Shown: one piece after another, positions 33,414 to 41,917 of the stretch
How positions within the stretch are numbered: the stretch's first letter is position 1
Layout: each line of letters begins with the position of its first letter
Source of the DNA: an uncultured Muribaculaceae bacterium
Lineage (GTDB): Bacteria > Bacteroidota > Bacteroidia > Bacteroidales > Muribaculaceae
Reading direction: 5' to 3'
DNA length: 64,000 nt
Assembly (NCBI GenBank): GCA_934667475.1
Contig: CAKUMB010000006.1
Coordinates: forward strand, 1 to 64,000
The notes under the pieces: generated by a model
Databases searched by the model: none
Told to the model about the DNA's origin: nothing
What the model saw: only the letters and a program-made list of their open reading frames with translations
Position numbers and translations under genes: made by a program

Positions 33414-35354
33414 ATGAGTTATTTGAAATTCGATAAAAGCCTCATGATAAATTTGGAGCAGAGCCTCTCGAAAGAGATGATTCGCACCAACCGGTCGGGG
33501 GCATATCATTGCACCACAATAGTGGGATGCAACACCCGCAAGCAGCATGGCTTGCTGGTGATTCCCGTGCCTGAACTCGACGACAACAACCACGTGCTGC
33601 TGTCGTCGCTCGACGAGACGGTGATTCAGCACGGAGCGCCGTTCAACCTTGCCGTGCACAAGTACCATGGCGGCTGCTTCAGCCCCAACGGACACAAATA
33701 CATCCGCGAGTTTGAGTGCGAGCGCATTCCCACCCACATCTATCGCGTGGGCGGAGTGGTGCTGCGCAAAGAGAAGATATTCATCACCCACGAAAACCGC
33801 ATCGTGATTCGATACACGCTCGTCGACGCCCACTCGCGCACCACGCTGCAGTTCCGCCCATTCCTGGCCTTCCGCGACGCCAACAGCCTGTGTGTGGAAA
33901 ACTCCGTGGCCAGCCGCGACTATGCCGAGGTGGCCAACGGCATCAGCACTCGCATGTACGACTGCTATCCCACACTGTTCATGCAGTTCAGCCACAAGCC
34001 CAAGTTTGTGCCCGACCCCAACTGGTACAAGGGCCTTGAGTATCCCAAGGACCAGGAGCGCGGTCTGCCCTACAGCGAAGACCTGTATGTTCCCGGCTAT
34101 TTTGAACTCGAAATCAAGAAGGGCGAGAGCATATATTTCTCGGCTGGCACCGACGAGGTGGACACCCGCACGCTGGCCAAGATGTTCGACGACGAGCTGA
34201 CGACGCGCACCCCCCGCAACAGTTTCTACAACTGCCTTAAAAACAGTGCCAAGCAGTTCTACTTTAAGAACAGCGACGGCCAATACATAATAGCTGGCTA
34301 CCCATGGTTTAAAATCCGCGCCCGCGATGAGTTCATGGCTCTGCCCGGCTGCACGCTGTCGATTCACCACCAGCCCGATTTCGAGGCCATAATGGACACT
34401 GCGGCGCAGTCGCTGATGCGATTCTTCGACGGCGGCGAACTTGACCGCAACCTCAGCGGACTCGACCTGCCCGATGTGCCCCTGTGGGCGGCATGGGCCT
34501 TGAGCCAGTATGCCAAGGTGGCGGGCATGGACGTGTGCCGCAACCGCTATGGCAGCCTGCTGAAGGCCATCATTGGCCGCATCGTCAGCGGCAAGGCATC
34601 CAACCTGTGGCTCGACGACAATGGTCTTGTGCGCACTGACGGCACCCGCAAGCCCGTCACCTGGATGGACTCGTCGAACCCCGACGGCACCCCCATGATT
34701 CCGCGCACGGGCTACATAGTGGAGTTCAACGCACTGTGGCACATGGCGCTGCGCCTGGCCATCGACATGTATGCCAGCCAGCCTTGCCCCGAACTGCAGC
34801 AGTGGACCGCCATTGCCGACCGATGCCGCGAGGCGTTTGCAGCCACTTTCCTCAACGGATACGGCTACCTTTACGACTACGTCAACGGCAACTATGCCGA
34901 CCCCAGCGTGCGCCCGAGCATGATAATAGCGGTGGGCATCGACTACTCGCCGCTTGACCGGCGCCAGCGCAAGTCGGTGCTCGATGTGGTCACGCGCGAG
35001 CTGCTCACCCCCAAGGGTCTGCGCACGCTCAGCCCCAAGAGCTATGGCTACAACCCCTGGTATCTTGGCAACCCCTCGCAGCGCGAGCAGGCCTACTACC
35101 AAGGCTCGGCGCGTCCGTGGCTCATGGGCTTCTATGCCGACGCCTACATCAAGGTGTTTGGCATGAGCGGCGTGTCGTTCATCGAGCGCATGATGATAGG
35201 CTTCGACGACGAGATGGCGCTGGGCGGCATTGGCACGCTCTCTGAGCTGTACGACGGCAACCCGCCCTACACGGGCCGCGGTGCCATAAGCTTCGCCGCC
35301 AATGTGGGCGGAGTGTGCCACATGCTGCGCATGCTCAAAAACATGGACATTTAA
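33414..35354 (+). CDS. Glycogen debranching enzyme (amylo-alpha-1,6-glucosidase)
   Basis: A 646-aa bacterial debranching enzyme with two parts. An N-terminal beta-sandwich (GDE_N, about 1-260: NRSGAYHCTTIVGCNTRKQH) precedes a C-terminal (alpha/alpha)6 barrel. The barrel holds ISGYPW-type active-site sequence (IIAGYPWFKIRARDEF), TWMDSSNPDGTPMIPRTG and YYQGSARPWLMGFYADAY. It removes alpha-1,6 branches from glycogen. It is cytosolic (no signal peptide) and the first gene of a three-gene operon with a GT4 glycosyltransferase and a GH57 protein. Confidence 0.92.
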   Translation: MSYLKFDKSLMINLEQSLSKEMIRTNRSGAYHCTTIVGCNTRKQHGLLVIPVPELDDNNHVLLSSLDETVIQHGAPFNLAVHKYHGGCFSPNGHKYIREFECERIPTHIYRVGGVVLRKEKIFITHENRIVIRYTLVDAHSRTTLQFRPFLAFRDANSLCVENSVASRDYAEVANGISTRMYDCYPTLFMQFSHKPKFVPDPNWYKGLEYPKDQERGLPYSEDLYVPGYFELEIKKGESIYFSAGTDEVDTRTLAKMFDDELTTRTPRNSFYNCLKNSAKQFYFKNSDGQYIIAGYPWFKIRARDEFMALPGCTLSIHHQPDFEAIMDTAAQSLMRFFDGGELDRNLSGLDLPDVPLWAAWALSQYAKVAGMDVCRNRYGSLLKAIIGRIVSGKASNLWLDDNGLVRTDGTRKPVTWMDSSNPDGTPMIPRTGYIVEFNALWHMALRLAIDMYASQPCPELQQWTAIADRCREAFAATFLNGYGYLYDYVNGNYADPSVRPSMIIAVGIDYSPLDRRQRKSVLDVVTRELLTPKGLRTLSPKSYGYNPWYLGNPSQREQAYYQGSARPWLMGFYADAYIKVFGMSGVSFIERMMIGFDDEMALGGIGTLSELYDGNPPYTGRGAISFAANVGGVCHMLRMLKNMDI

Positions 35355-35404
35355 GAAATTACAACTCGAAAAAATCACTTCTCTATAATCATTACACATA
35401 AATT

Positions 35405-36664
35405 ATGAAGGCTTTAATGTTTGGTTGGGAGTTTCCCCCTCACATCCTGGGTGGCCTGGGAACTGCAAGTTTCGGCCTCACCAAGGGCATGGCCGAAAAC
35501 GGCGATATGGACATCACCTTTGTGATTCCCAAGCCGTGGGGCGACGAGCCCAAGCAGTTTGCGCGCATCATAGGCGCCAACTGCACCCCAGTGGCCTGGC
35601 GCGATGTGAACTGGGACTATGTGCAGAGCCGCATAGGCAACGTAATGGACCCTCAGCTCTACTACGACCTGCGCGACCACATATATGCCGACTTCAACTA
35701 TATGAACACCAACGACCTGGGCTGCATAGAGTTCTCAGGCCGGTATCCCGACAATTTGCTGGAGGAAATCAACAACTATTCCATAGTGGCGGGCGTGATA
35801 GCGCGCACGGTGCAGTGCGATGTGATTCACTCCCACGACTGGCTCACTTATCCCGCTGGCATACATGCCAAGCAGGTCACTGGCAAGCCGCTGGTGATAC
35901 ACGTGCACGCCACCGACTTCGACCGCAGCCGCGGCAACGTGAACCCCACCGTGTTCAACATTGAGCGCGACGGCATGCTCAATGCCGACCACATAATCAC
36001 CGTGAGCAACCTCACACGCCGCACCGTGATTGAAAAATACGGCATCGATCCCGCAAAGGTCACCACCGTGCACAACGCTGTGGAGCCGCTCAGCAGCGAG
36101 CTGCTGAATGTGCAGGTGCCGCCCAAGCACGGCAAGGTGGTCACCTTCCTGGGCCGCATCACCATGCAGAAGGGGCCGGAATATTTCGTCGAGGCCGCAT
36201 CGCAGGTGCTGCACAAGGTGCACGATGTGCAGTTTGTGATGGCAGGCGGCGGCGACATGATGGAAAAAATGATTCGCCTCGCCGCCCAGCGCAACATCAG
36301 CGACCGCTTCCACTTCACGGGCTTCCTCAAGGGCAAGCAGGTGTATGAGATGCTCAAGGCCAGCGACGTGTACATAATGCCGTCGGTGAGCGAACCTTTC
36401 GGCATATCGCCGCTTGAGGCCATGCAGATGGGCGTGCCGTCCATAATATCGAAGCAAAGCGGCTGCGCCGAGATTTTGCACAATGTGGTCAAAGTCGACT
36501 ACTGGGACATCAACGCCATGGCCGACGCCATTTATTCCATCATCAAATATCCGGCCATGCACAAGCAGCTCAGCGAGCACGGCCTTGAGGAGGTGGGCAA
36601 AATCTCGTGGAAGAAGGCTGGCGCCAAGGTGATTGACATCTACCGCCAGCTCATCAACCGATAA
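35405..36664 (+). CDS. Glycosyltransferase family 4 (glycogen synthase-like)
   Basis: A 419-aa GT-B glycosyltransferase. The N-terminal WEFPPHILGGLGTASFGL matches the substrate loop of glycogen/starch synthase-like enzymes. HSHDWLTYPAGIHAKQ and FLGRITMQKGPEYFVEAA follow, and the E-x7-E donor site is EPFGISPLE. Together with the debranching enzyme and GH57 protein it probably builds or extends an intracellular alpha-glucan from a nucleotide sugar. ADP- or UDP-glucose use cannot be told by eye. Confidence 0.9.
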   Translation: MKALMFGWEFPPHILGGLGTASFGLTKGMAENGDMDITFVIPKPWGDEPKQFARIIGANCTPVAWRDVNWDYVQSRIGNVMDPQLYYDLRDHIYADFNYMNTNDLGCIEFSGRYPDNLLEEINNYSIVAGVIARTVQCDVIHSHDWLTYPAGIHAKQVTGKPLVIHVHATDFDRSRGNVNPTVFNIERDGMLNADHIITVSNLTRRTVIEKYGIDPAKVTTVHNAVEPLSSELLNVQVPPKHGKVVTFLGRITMQKGPEYFVEAASQVLHKVHDVQFVMAGGGDMMEKMIRLAAQRNISDRFHFTGFLKGKQVYEMLKASDVYIMPSVSEPFGISPLEAMQMGVPSIISKQSGCAEILHNVVKVDYWDINAMADAIYSIIKYPAMHKQLSEHGLEEVGKISWKKAGAKVIDIYRQLINR

Positions 36665-36727
36665 ATCATTTTTTTTCAGAAGGCAAACATTCACATTACA
36701 AACACAAATACTTACACTTACATCGAC

Positions 36728-38161
36728 ATGAGAGTAATTTGTTTTTATTTCCAGATACACCAGCCGTTCAGGCTTAAGACCTACCGGTTTTTCGACATAG
36801 GCAACGACCATTACTATTACGACGACTTCGGCAACGACGACATAATCACCCGCATTGCCCACCGCTCGTATCTGCCCGCCAACCAGATGCTGCTCGACAT
36901 CATCAAGCAGTATGGCAAAAGCTTCAAAGTGGCGTTCTCGATAAGCGGCACCGCCCTCGAGCAGCTCGAGCAATACGTGCCCGAGTTCATCGACTCGATG
37001 AAGGAACTTGCCGCCACGGGCTGCGTGGAGTTCCTTTCCGAAACCTACGCCCACTCGCTGGCTTCGCTTGAAGACCCAGATGAGTTCGCAGAGCAGGTGA
37101 AGGCGCACGACAAGAAAATATATGAGCTCTTCGGCCAGCACCCAAAGGTGTTCCGCAACACCGAGCTCATCTACGACGACGACATCTCGGCCATGGTGCA
37201 GTCGCTCGGCTTCAAGGCGGCCATCACCGACGGCGCAAAGCACATTCTGGGCTGGAAGTCGCCCAACTATGTATATTCGTCGGCAATGGCTCCAAAGCTT
37301 AAGTTGCTGCTCAAAAACTCCAAGCTCAGCGACGACATCTCGTTCCGCTTCAGCAACCCCGAGTGGCCGTCATATCCGCTCACGGCCGACAAATACATCG
37401 ACTGGATCGACCAGCTGCCGCAAGAGGAGCAGATAGTGAACCTGTTTATGAACTACGAGACCTTCGGCGAGCTGCAGCCGCGCGAAAGCGGCATATTTGA
37501 GTTTATGAAGGCACTGCCGCGCTTTGCCGCCGACAAGGGCATTGAGTTTATGACCCCCACCGAGGTGGTGAGCCGCATGAAGTCGGTGGGCGAGTTGTCG
37601 GTGCCTTACCCGATGTCGTGGGCCGACGAGGCGCGCGACACCAGCGCGTGGCTGGGCAACATTCTGCAGCAAGAGGCTGTGAAGAAGCTCTACTCCATTG
37701 GCGAGCGCGTGCGCCTGTGCGACGACCGCCGCATTAAGCAAGACTGGCACTATCTGCAGGCCAGCGACCACTTCTTCTACATGAGCACCAAGCACTCCGA
37801 CGACGGCTCGGTGCACTCGCACTACAGCCCCTACGACTCGCCCTACATGGCGTTTACCAACTATATGAATGTGCTCAGCGACTTCATGATACGCGTCGAG
37901 GAGCAGTTCCCAGAGTCGATTGGCAATGAGGAACTCAACTCGCTGCTGCTCACCATTCGCAATCAGGAAAACGAAATTGGCCAGCTAAAGCGCGAGGTGG
38001 AGATGCTGCGCAACAACATAGTGAATGACACCGCCGGCGACTATCCCGCTCCGGCCGAAGCCAAGGCAAAGGGCGCTGCCTCCAAAAAGGTGGCGTCGGC
38101 ACGCAAGAAGCCAGCTGCCAGGAAATCGTCGGTCCGCAAGACGACGGATAAAAAACAATAG
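36728..38161 (+). CDS. GH57 alpha-amylase-like protein with altered catalytic site
   Basis: A 477-aa family 57 glycoside hydrolase homologue. Family motifs are FQIHQPFRL at the N-terminus, RNTELIYDDD, the nucleophile-type Glu in FLSETYAHSL, and FMNYETFGELQ. In active GH57 amylases the last motif reads DYETFG with a catalytic Asp; here it is Asn (codon AAC). The C-terminus adds a coiled coil (ENEIGQLKREVEMLRNN) and a Lys/Ala-rich tail. Alpha-amylase-like homologues lacking catalytic residues are known in Bacteroides. It may bind glucan or have changed activity. Last gene of the operon. Confidence 0.88.
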   Translation: MRVICFYFQIHQPFRLKTYRFFDIGNDHYYYDDFGNDDIITRIAHRSYLPANQMLLDIIKQYGKSFKVAFSISGTALEQLEQYVPEFIDSMKELAATGCVEFLSETYAHSLASLEDPDEFAEQVKAHDKKIYELFGQHPKVFRNTELIYDDDISAMVQSLGFKAAITDGAKHILGWKSPNYVYSSAMAPKLKLLLKNSKLSDDISFRFSNPEWPSYPLTADKYIDWIDQLPQEEQIVNLFMNYETFGELQPRESGIFEFMKALPRFAADKGIEFMTPTEVVSRMKSVGELSVPYPMSWADEARDTSAWLGNILQQEAVKKLYSIGERVRLCDDRRIKQDWHYLQASDHFFYMSTKHSDDGSVHSHYSPYDSPYMAFTNYMNVLSDFMIRVEEQFPESIGNEELNSLLLTIRNQENEIGQLKREVEMLRNNIVNDTAGDYPAPAEAKAKGAASKKVASARKKPAARKSSVRKTTDKKQ

Positions 38162-38228
38162 GAAAGAAGAACAATAAGAAAGGGAAAGAAAAAACAGCAA
38201 CAATTAAAAAAGTTAGGTTTTCATTGAG

Positions 38229-38268
38229 TCCGGCTCACCTTGTGAAAGGCAGGCCGGATTTTTCTTTT
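38229..38268 (+). terminator. Terminator of the glycogen operon
   Basis: TCCGGC (38229-38234) pairs with GCCGGA (38253-38258), followed by TTTTTCTTTT. Confidence 0.8.
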
Positions 38269-38297
38269 GGCGCTCATTAGGCGGGTTGCAAAAACGA

Positions 38298-38342
38298 GGC
38301 TGGCCGCCTAAGCCCACATGCAGCGGGGCTTGGCGGCCAGCC
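38298..38342 (-). terminator. Terminator of the secreted CxxCH protein gene
   Basis: GGCTGGCCGCC (38298-38308) pairs with GGCGGCCAGCC (38332-38342), with a further inner AAGCCC/GGGCTT pairing. On the minus strand a T-run follows 2-3 nt after the stem. Confidence 0.75.
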
Positions 38343-38382
38343 ATTAAAATCATTCAGTGCTCGTGTGTGCGCTGTGTGTGCG

Positions 38383-40053
38383 CTATCGCGCAAGCGTCTT
38401 CGTCACCTTCACGCTGCCGTCGGTGTAGGTGGTGCGCTTAATCACGAGTCCGCTGGCGTCATTGGCGGTCTTGCGGCCCATTAGGTCAAACGTCTCCACG
38501 CTCTTCACCGTCTTGGCCGCGGCCTGGGTGGCGTCGATGCCTGTGACCTTGTCGTAATACACCACCTTCGAGCGGTTTTCCTTGCCGCCGCCGCGGTATA
38601 TGCTCTGCACGCCTATCTTGGTCCAGTCTTTGTCGTAGAAGTACACAGTCGTGCTGCCCTTGCTGGTGTAGAAGTCAAACTTCACGTCGCTGAACGAGTA
38701 GGGGATGTCGGTCATGTCCGAGTCAAGTCCTTGATATTTGTCGGGCGTGAATGTGTAGGCGTGGTCGTTGTAATACACGTTGTAATACAGCTCGTTCACA
38801 TTAAGCTCCTCTCCGTTTACACCCACGGTGGGAATCACAAAGCTCAGCTGGTCGCACTTGCTCAGCTGCTTCACGCTGCTAATCACGGGGTCGGCTGGCA
38901 CAATGGCCTTGTCCTCGGCCGGGGTGAGCTGTGGCGCCACATATTCGCTTATGATGTAAAGGTTGCTGCGGCCGGCGTTGATGATCAGCGAGGCCGGGTA
39001 TTTGGCCGTCAGCGTGTAGCTGCTTTCACCGTTAGTTGCCAGTTCGAGTGCCTCGGTTTGGTCGTAGTTGAAATATTTGCTGCCCGTTGAGCTGCTCTCC
39101 ACCTTGGCGTTGCCCGCCAGCATATACACGTGTGAGTTGTAAATTTTGTCCACGCCCAGATACTGGCGCGTAGGCATCTTTGTATTGCCCTTGCCGGCGA
39201 GCTCTATTTTCACGGCGCCGTTGGGCAAGTCGGTGCAAATGTGGTCGAGGTAGGCCGTCTGCAGGTCGCTCGGGTTCACATATGCGCTTGTCATCATGTA
39301 GGTGGTGGAGTCGAGTTTGGTGGCCTTGGGGATGTAAGTCATCTTGTAGGCCAGTTTTTGCGTGTTGGCCGGAATCTTGGCCACCACATCGGGGTTCACG
39401 GTGTATTTAATGTCGTAGTCACCCATGTAATACCATTCGCCCTTGGCGTCGCCCAGGCCCACAAGGCAGTCGTCGATCTGCGTTAGCGTGTTGTTGCGCC
39501 ACACAAAGCGCACCTTGGTGTTCACCGAGTCGACCACAAAGCTGCTGCTGTCGCTGTTCAGCTTCATACGGTAGGCATAGTATGGGTCGCCATAGTCAAT
39601 GGCATAGGGCTGAGGGGTGTCCATCACTATGGTGTCGCCCTTGGCTTTGGTGCACTTCAGCCATGGATTGCCCAGCGCCCAGATGTAGGCTTGCGATATC
39701 GGGGCCTGAATGTAGATGCAGCCGTCGCTGCCCTCCACCACGCCGCCAAGGCCGCCGTCCACCTTTTGGGTGTAGACATCGCCAAATCCCATGCCATAGG
39801 CGCTGGAGTTCACATACATGTTTTCAAACAGCTTTCCGGCCGGGGTGGCGGTGATGGGTTCGCCCGCGGCAGCCTTGCGCGGTGCGCGGCTGGCATTGCC
39901 TGGCAGGCTGGCGGCCACTTCATTCAGGTGACATTGGTTGCACTTCAGCGGCACCAGGTTGGGTCGCGCATTCTTCACACTCATTGGCGCGCCAGCTGCG
40001 GCGCACGTCATTGCACACAGGCCTGTGGCGATAATAAGTAACGTTTTCCTCAT
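38383..40053 (-). CDS. Secreted protein with CxxCH motif and sorting-like C-terminus
   Basis: A 556-aa exported protein I cannot assign to a family. The signal peptide ends near residue 21 (LLIIATGLCAMTCAAAGAP). A CNQCH motif, the form of a c-type haem site, occurs just inside the mature N-terminus, but nothing else suggests a cytochrome. The body is beta-rich with many Tyr and Asp residues. The last 40 residues (VETFDLMGRKTANDASGLVI) resemble the C-terminal sorting domains of type IX-secreted proteins, so surface or outside location is likely. It has its own promoter and terminator. Confidence 0.75.
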   Translation of the reverse strand: MRKTLLIIATGLCAMTCAAAGAPMSVKNARPNLVPLKCNQCHLNEVAASLPGNASRAPRKAAAGEPITATPAGKLFENMYVNSSAYGMGFGDVYTQKVDGGLGGVVEGSDGCIYIQAPISQAYIWALGNPWLKCTKAKGDTIVMDTPQPYAIDYGDPYYAYRMKLNSDSSSFVVDSVNTKVRFVWRNNTLTQIDDCLVGLGDAKGEWYYMGDYDIKYTVNPDVVAKIPANTQKLAYKMTYIPKATKLDSTTYMMTSAYVNPSDLQTAYLDHICTDLPNGAVKIELAGKGNTKMPTRQYLGVDKIYNSHVYMLAGNAKVESSSTGSKYFNYDQTEALELATNGESSYTLTAKYPASLIINAGRSNLYIISEYVAPQLTPAEDKAIVPADPVISSVKQLSKCDQLSFVIPTVGVNGEELNVNELYYNVYYNDHAYTFTPDKYQGLDSDMTDIPYSFSDVKFDFYTSKGSTTVYFYDKDWTKIGVQSIYRGGGKENRSKVVYYDKVTGIDATQAAAKTVKSVETFDLMGRKTANDASGLVIKRTTYTDGSVKVTKTLAR

Positions 40054-40097
40054 AATAACTAAGTATTAAATCCTGCGAAAAAAATATTGACTTTTCG

Positions 40098-40128
40098 CAA
40101 AATTACCATAATTAGTTATAACATGCAA
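40098..40128 (-). promoter_or_regulatory. Promoter of the secreted CxxCH protein gene
   Basis: Minus strand TTG (40126-40128), 20 nt, TAATTTTG (40098-40105). Confidence 0.6.
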
Positions 40129-40174
40129 GTAAACCTATTAAAATATATATTCGATTGTTAATGTGAATCTGCAA

Positions 40175-41605
40175 TTAGCCGCCACCACGCAGCTTGGCAT
40201 TGATCCATTTGCCCGAGCGCAGGCGCAGCAGGAATATTCCGCCGCGCACGCACAGTTCGGTGCACATGGCCACCCACACGCCGCGCAGCCCCATGTGGGG
40301 CGCAAGGGTGGCCGCAAGCGTCAGGCGCACGCCCCACATGCTTGCAAGGTTAATCACGCATGGGGCCACCGTGCTGCCCGCACCCACAAACACGCCGTTG
40401 CACACAATGGCCGCGGCAAACAGCGGCTCGGCAAACGCCTCGATGCGCAGCACTTCGGCTCCAAGGCCCACCACCTGCTCCACTGGCGACATGATGCCCA
40501 TCATCACCTCGGCCCCGGCATACAGCAGTACGCCCATCACACCCATCACCACCATGCCGGTGGCCACGGCTATGCGCGCAAAGCTGTGGGCCAGGTCTTT
40601 GCGCCCGGCGCCCAGGCTCTGCCCGATGAGTGTGGTGGCCGCATCGCCAATGCCGAAGCCAGGCATGTAGCATATGCTCTCGGCTGTCACTGCAAACGCG
40701 TTGGCCGCAATGGCAATGGTGCCTATCGGGGCCACAATGCCCGTGATTAGGATTTGCGCGCTGTTCATCACTATAAACTGCATGCCCATGGGAAAACCAA
40801 TCTTCAGCGCGCGGCCCACGCACCACCGCTGCGGGCGGTAGCTGCCGTGCGTGTCGGCAAGGCTAAGCTCCTTCGACCGCCGGCACAGGTAATACAGCAT
40901 CACGGCACACGTCACAGCCATGGCCAGTGCCGTGCCCAGCGAGGCTCCAGTCACGCCAAGTCCCGCACCTGGAATGCTGAATTCAATTCCTGCCAGGCAG
41001 TGGCGTGAGGTGGGGTAGATGAGCATGTAGTTAAACACCACGTCAAGCAGGCACATTGCCACATTCATCAAGCTCGGCACCTTCATGTTGCCGCTGCACC
41101 GCAGCATGGCCGCCCCGAGAAAGTTGAGCACTATCACAGGCAGGCACGCCGAGTATATGAGGAAATATGCCGTGGCCATGCGGCACACCTCAGGCTCTCC
41201 GCCCAGCCACTGGGGCAGGCTTTGGCTTATGCCGCACCCCAGTGCCGCCAGTGCTATGCCGGCCAGTGTGCACACCACAAGAGCCTGGCGCAGCACCTGC
41301 CGGGCCTTGGCATGGTCGTTGGCCCCAATCTGGTGGGCCACTTGCACGGCAAAGCCCGTGGCAATTGCGCTCGACACGCCACTCAGCAGCCAAATGGTGG
41401 TGGCCACTATGCCTATGGCGGCCGACGACTCAGCTCCCAGACGCCCCACCATCGATGTGTCGATGTATTGCATCGCCACATTCGACACCTGCGCCATTAT
41501 GGCCGGTGTGCTCAGTTGCAGGGTGAGCTTCAGCTTCTGGCCGCGCGTCATGCTTTGGCCATTGCGAATCATGTCGATAAGTCCCGAAGTTGCCTCAGTT
41601 GCCAT
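40175..41605 (-). CDS. MATE-family efflux transporter
   Basis: A 476-aa inner-membrane multidrug/toxin exporter driven by Na+ or H+. Twelve hydrophobic segments and the two MatE halves are seen. Signature pieces are TPAIMAQVSNVAMQYIDTSM in the first half, and PMGMQFIVMNSAQILITGIV with IGDAATTLIGQSLGAGRKD in the second. I chose the ATG ending at 41605, which starts ATEATSGLIDMI and lies about 29 nt from the predicted transcription start. Confidence 0.93.
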   Translation of the reverse strand: MATEATSGLIDMIRNGQSMTRGQKLKLTLQLSTPAIMAQVSNVAMQYIDTSMVGRLGAESSAAIGIVATTIWLLSGVSSAIATGFAVQVAHQIGANDHAKARQVLRQALVVCTLAGIALAALGCGISQSLPQWLGGEPEVCRMATAYFLIYSACLPVIVLNFLGAAMLRCSGNMKVPSLMNVAMCLLDVVFNYMLIYPTSRHCLAGIEFSIPGAGLGVTGASLGTALAMAVTCAVMLYYLCRRSKELSLADTHGSYRPQRWCVGRALKIGFPMGMQFIVMNSAQILITGIVAPIGTIAIAANAFAVTAESICYMPGFGIGDAATTLIGQSLGAGRKDLAHSFARIAVATGMVVMGVMGVLLYAGAEVMMGIMSPVEQVVGLGAEVLRIEAFAEPLFAAAIVCNGVFVGAGSTVAPCVINLASMWGVRLTLAATLAPHMGLRGVWVAMCTELCVRGGIFLLRLRSGKWINAKLRGGG

Positions 41606-41640
41606 TATAGAAAAGTGTATTTGCTTAGAAAAAGTAACCG

Positions 41641-41671
41641 CAAAGTTAGCAATCTTGCGCCAATCCGCCAA
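41641..41671 (-). promoter_or_regulatory. Promoter of the MATE gene
   Basis: Minus strand TTG (41669-41671), 20 nt, TAACTTTG (41641-41648). The 41606-41917 gap also holds a plus-strand TAAATTTG box (41813-41820) that may serve the next gene. Confidence 0.6.
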
Positions 41672-41917
41672 CCCGCATTCCCGCCAAAATGCCTCTTTCG
41701 CGCATTACGCCCTGTGTCCGCCCTGTGCTGTGGCGGTGGCTTGGGGTTACAGAAGGCGCGTTTTGCAACAGGCTGCGGTGTGTGTTGCCGCCATTGTGCG
41801 CGGTTTTGTGGCTAAATTTGCCATGCAAGGCAGTAGGGCCTTTTAGGCGTTGGGCCGCACTGCGTTGCACCATCAACCCAAACCATTTTTCCTTTAATAC
41901 AAAAAAACAAACAGTTT

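Noticed and set aside
38383..40053. Calling this protein a cytochrome c from its CNQCH
   Set aside because: Only one motif and no other cytochrome features; kept as a finding only.
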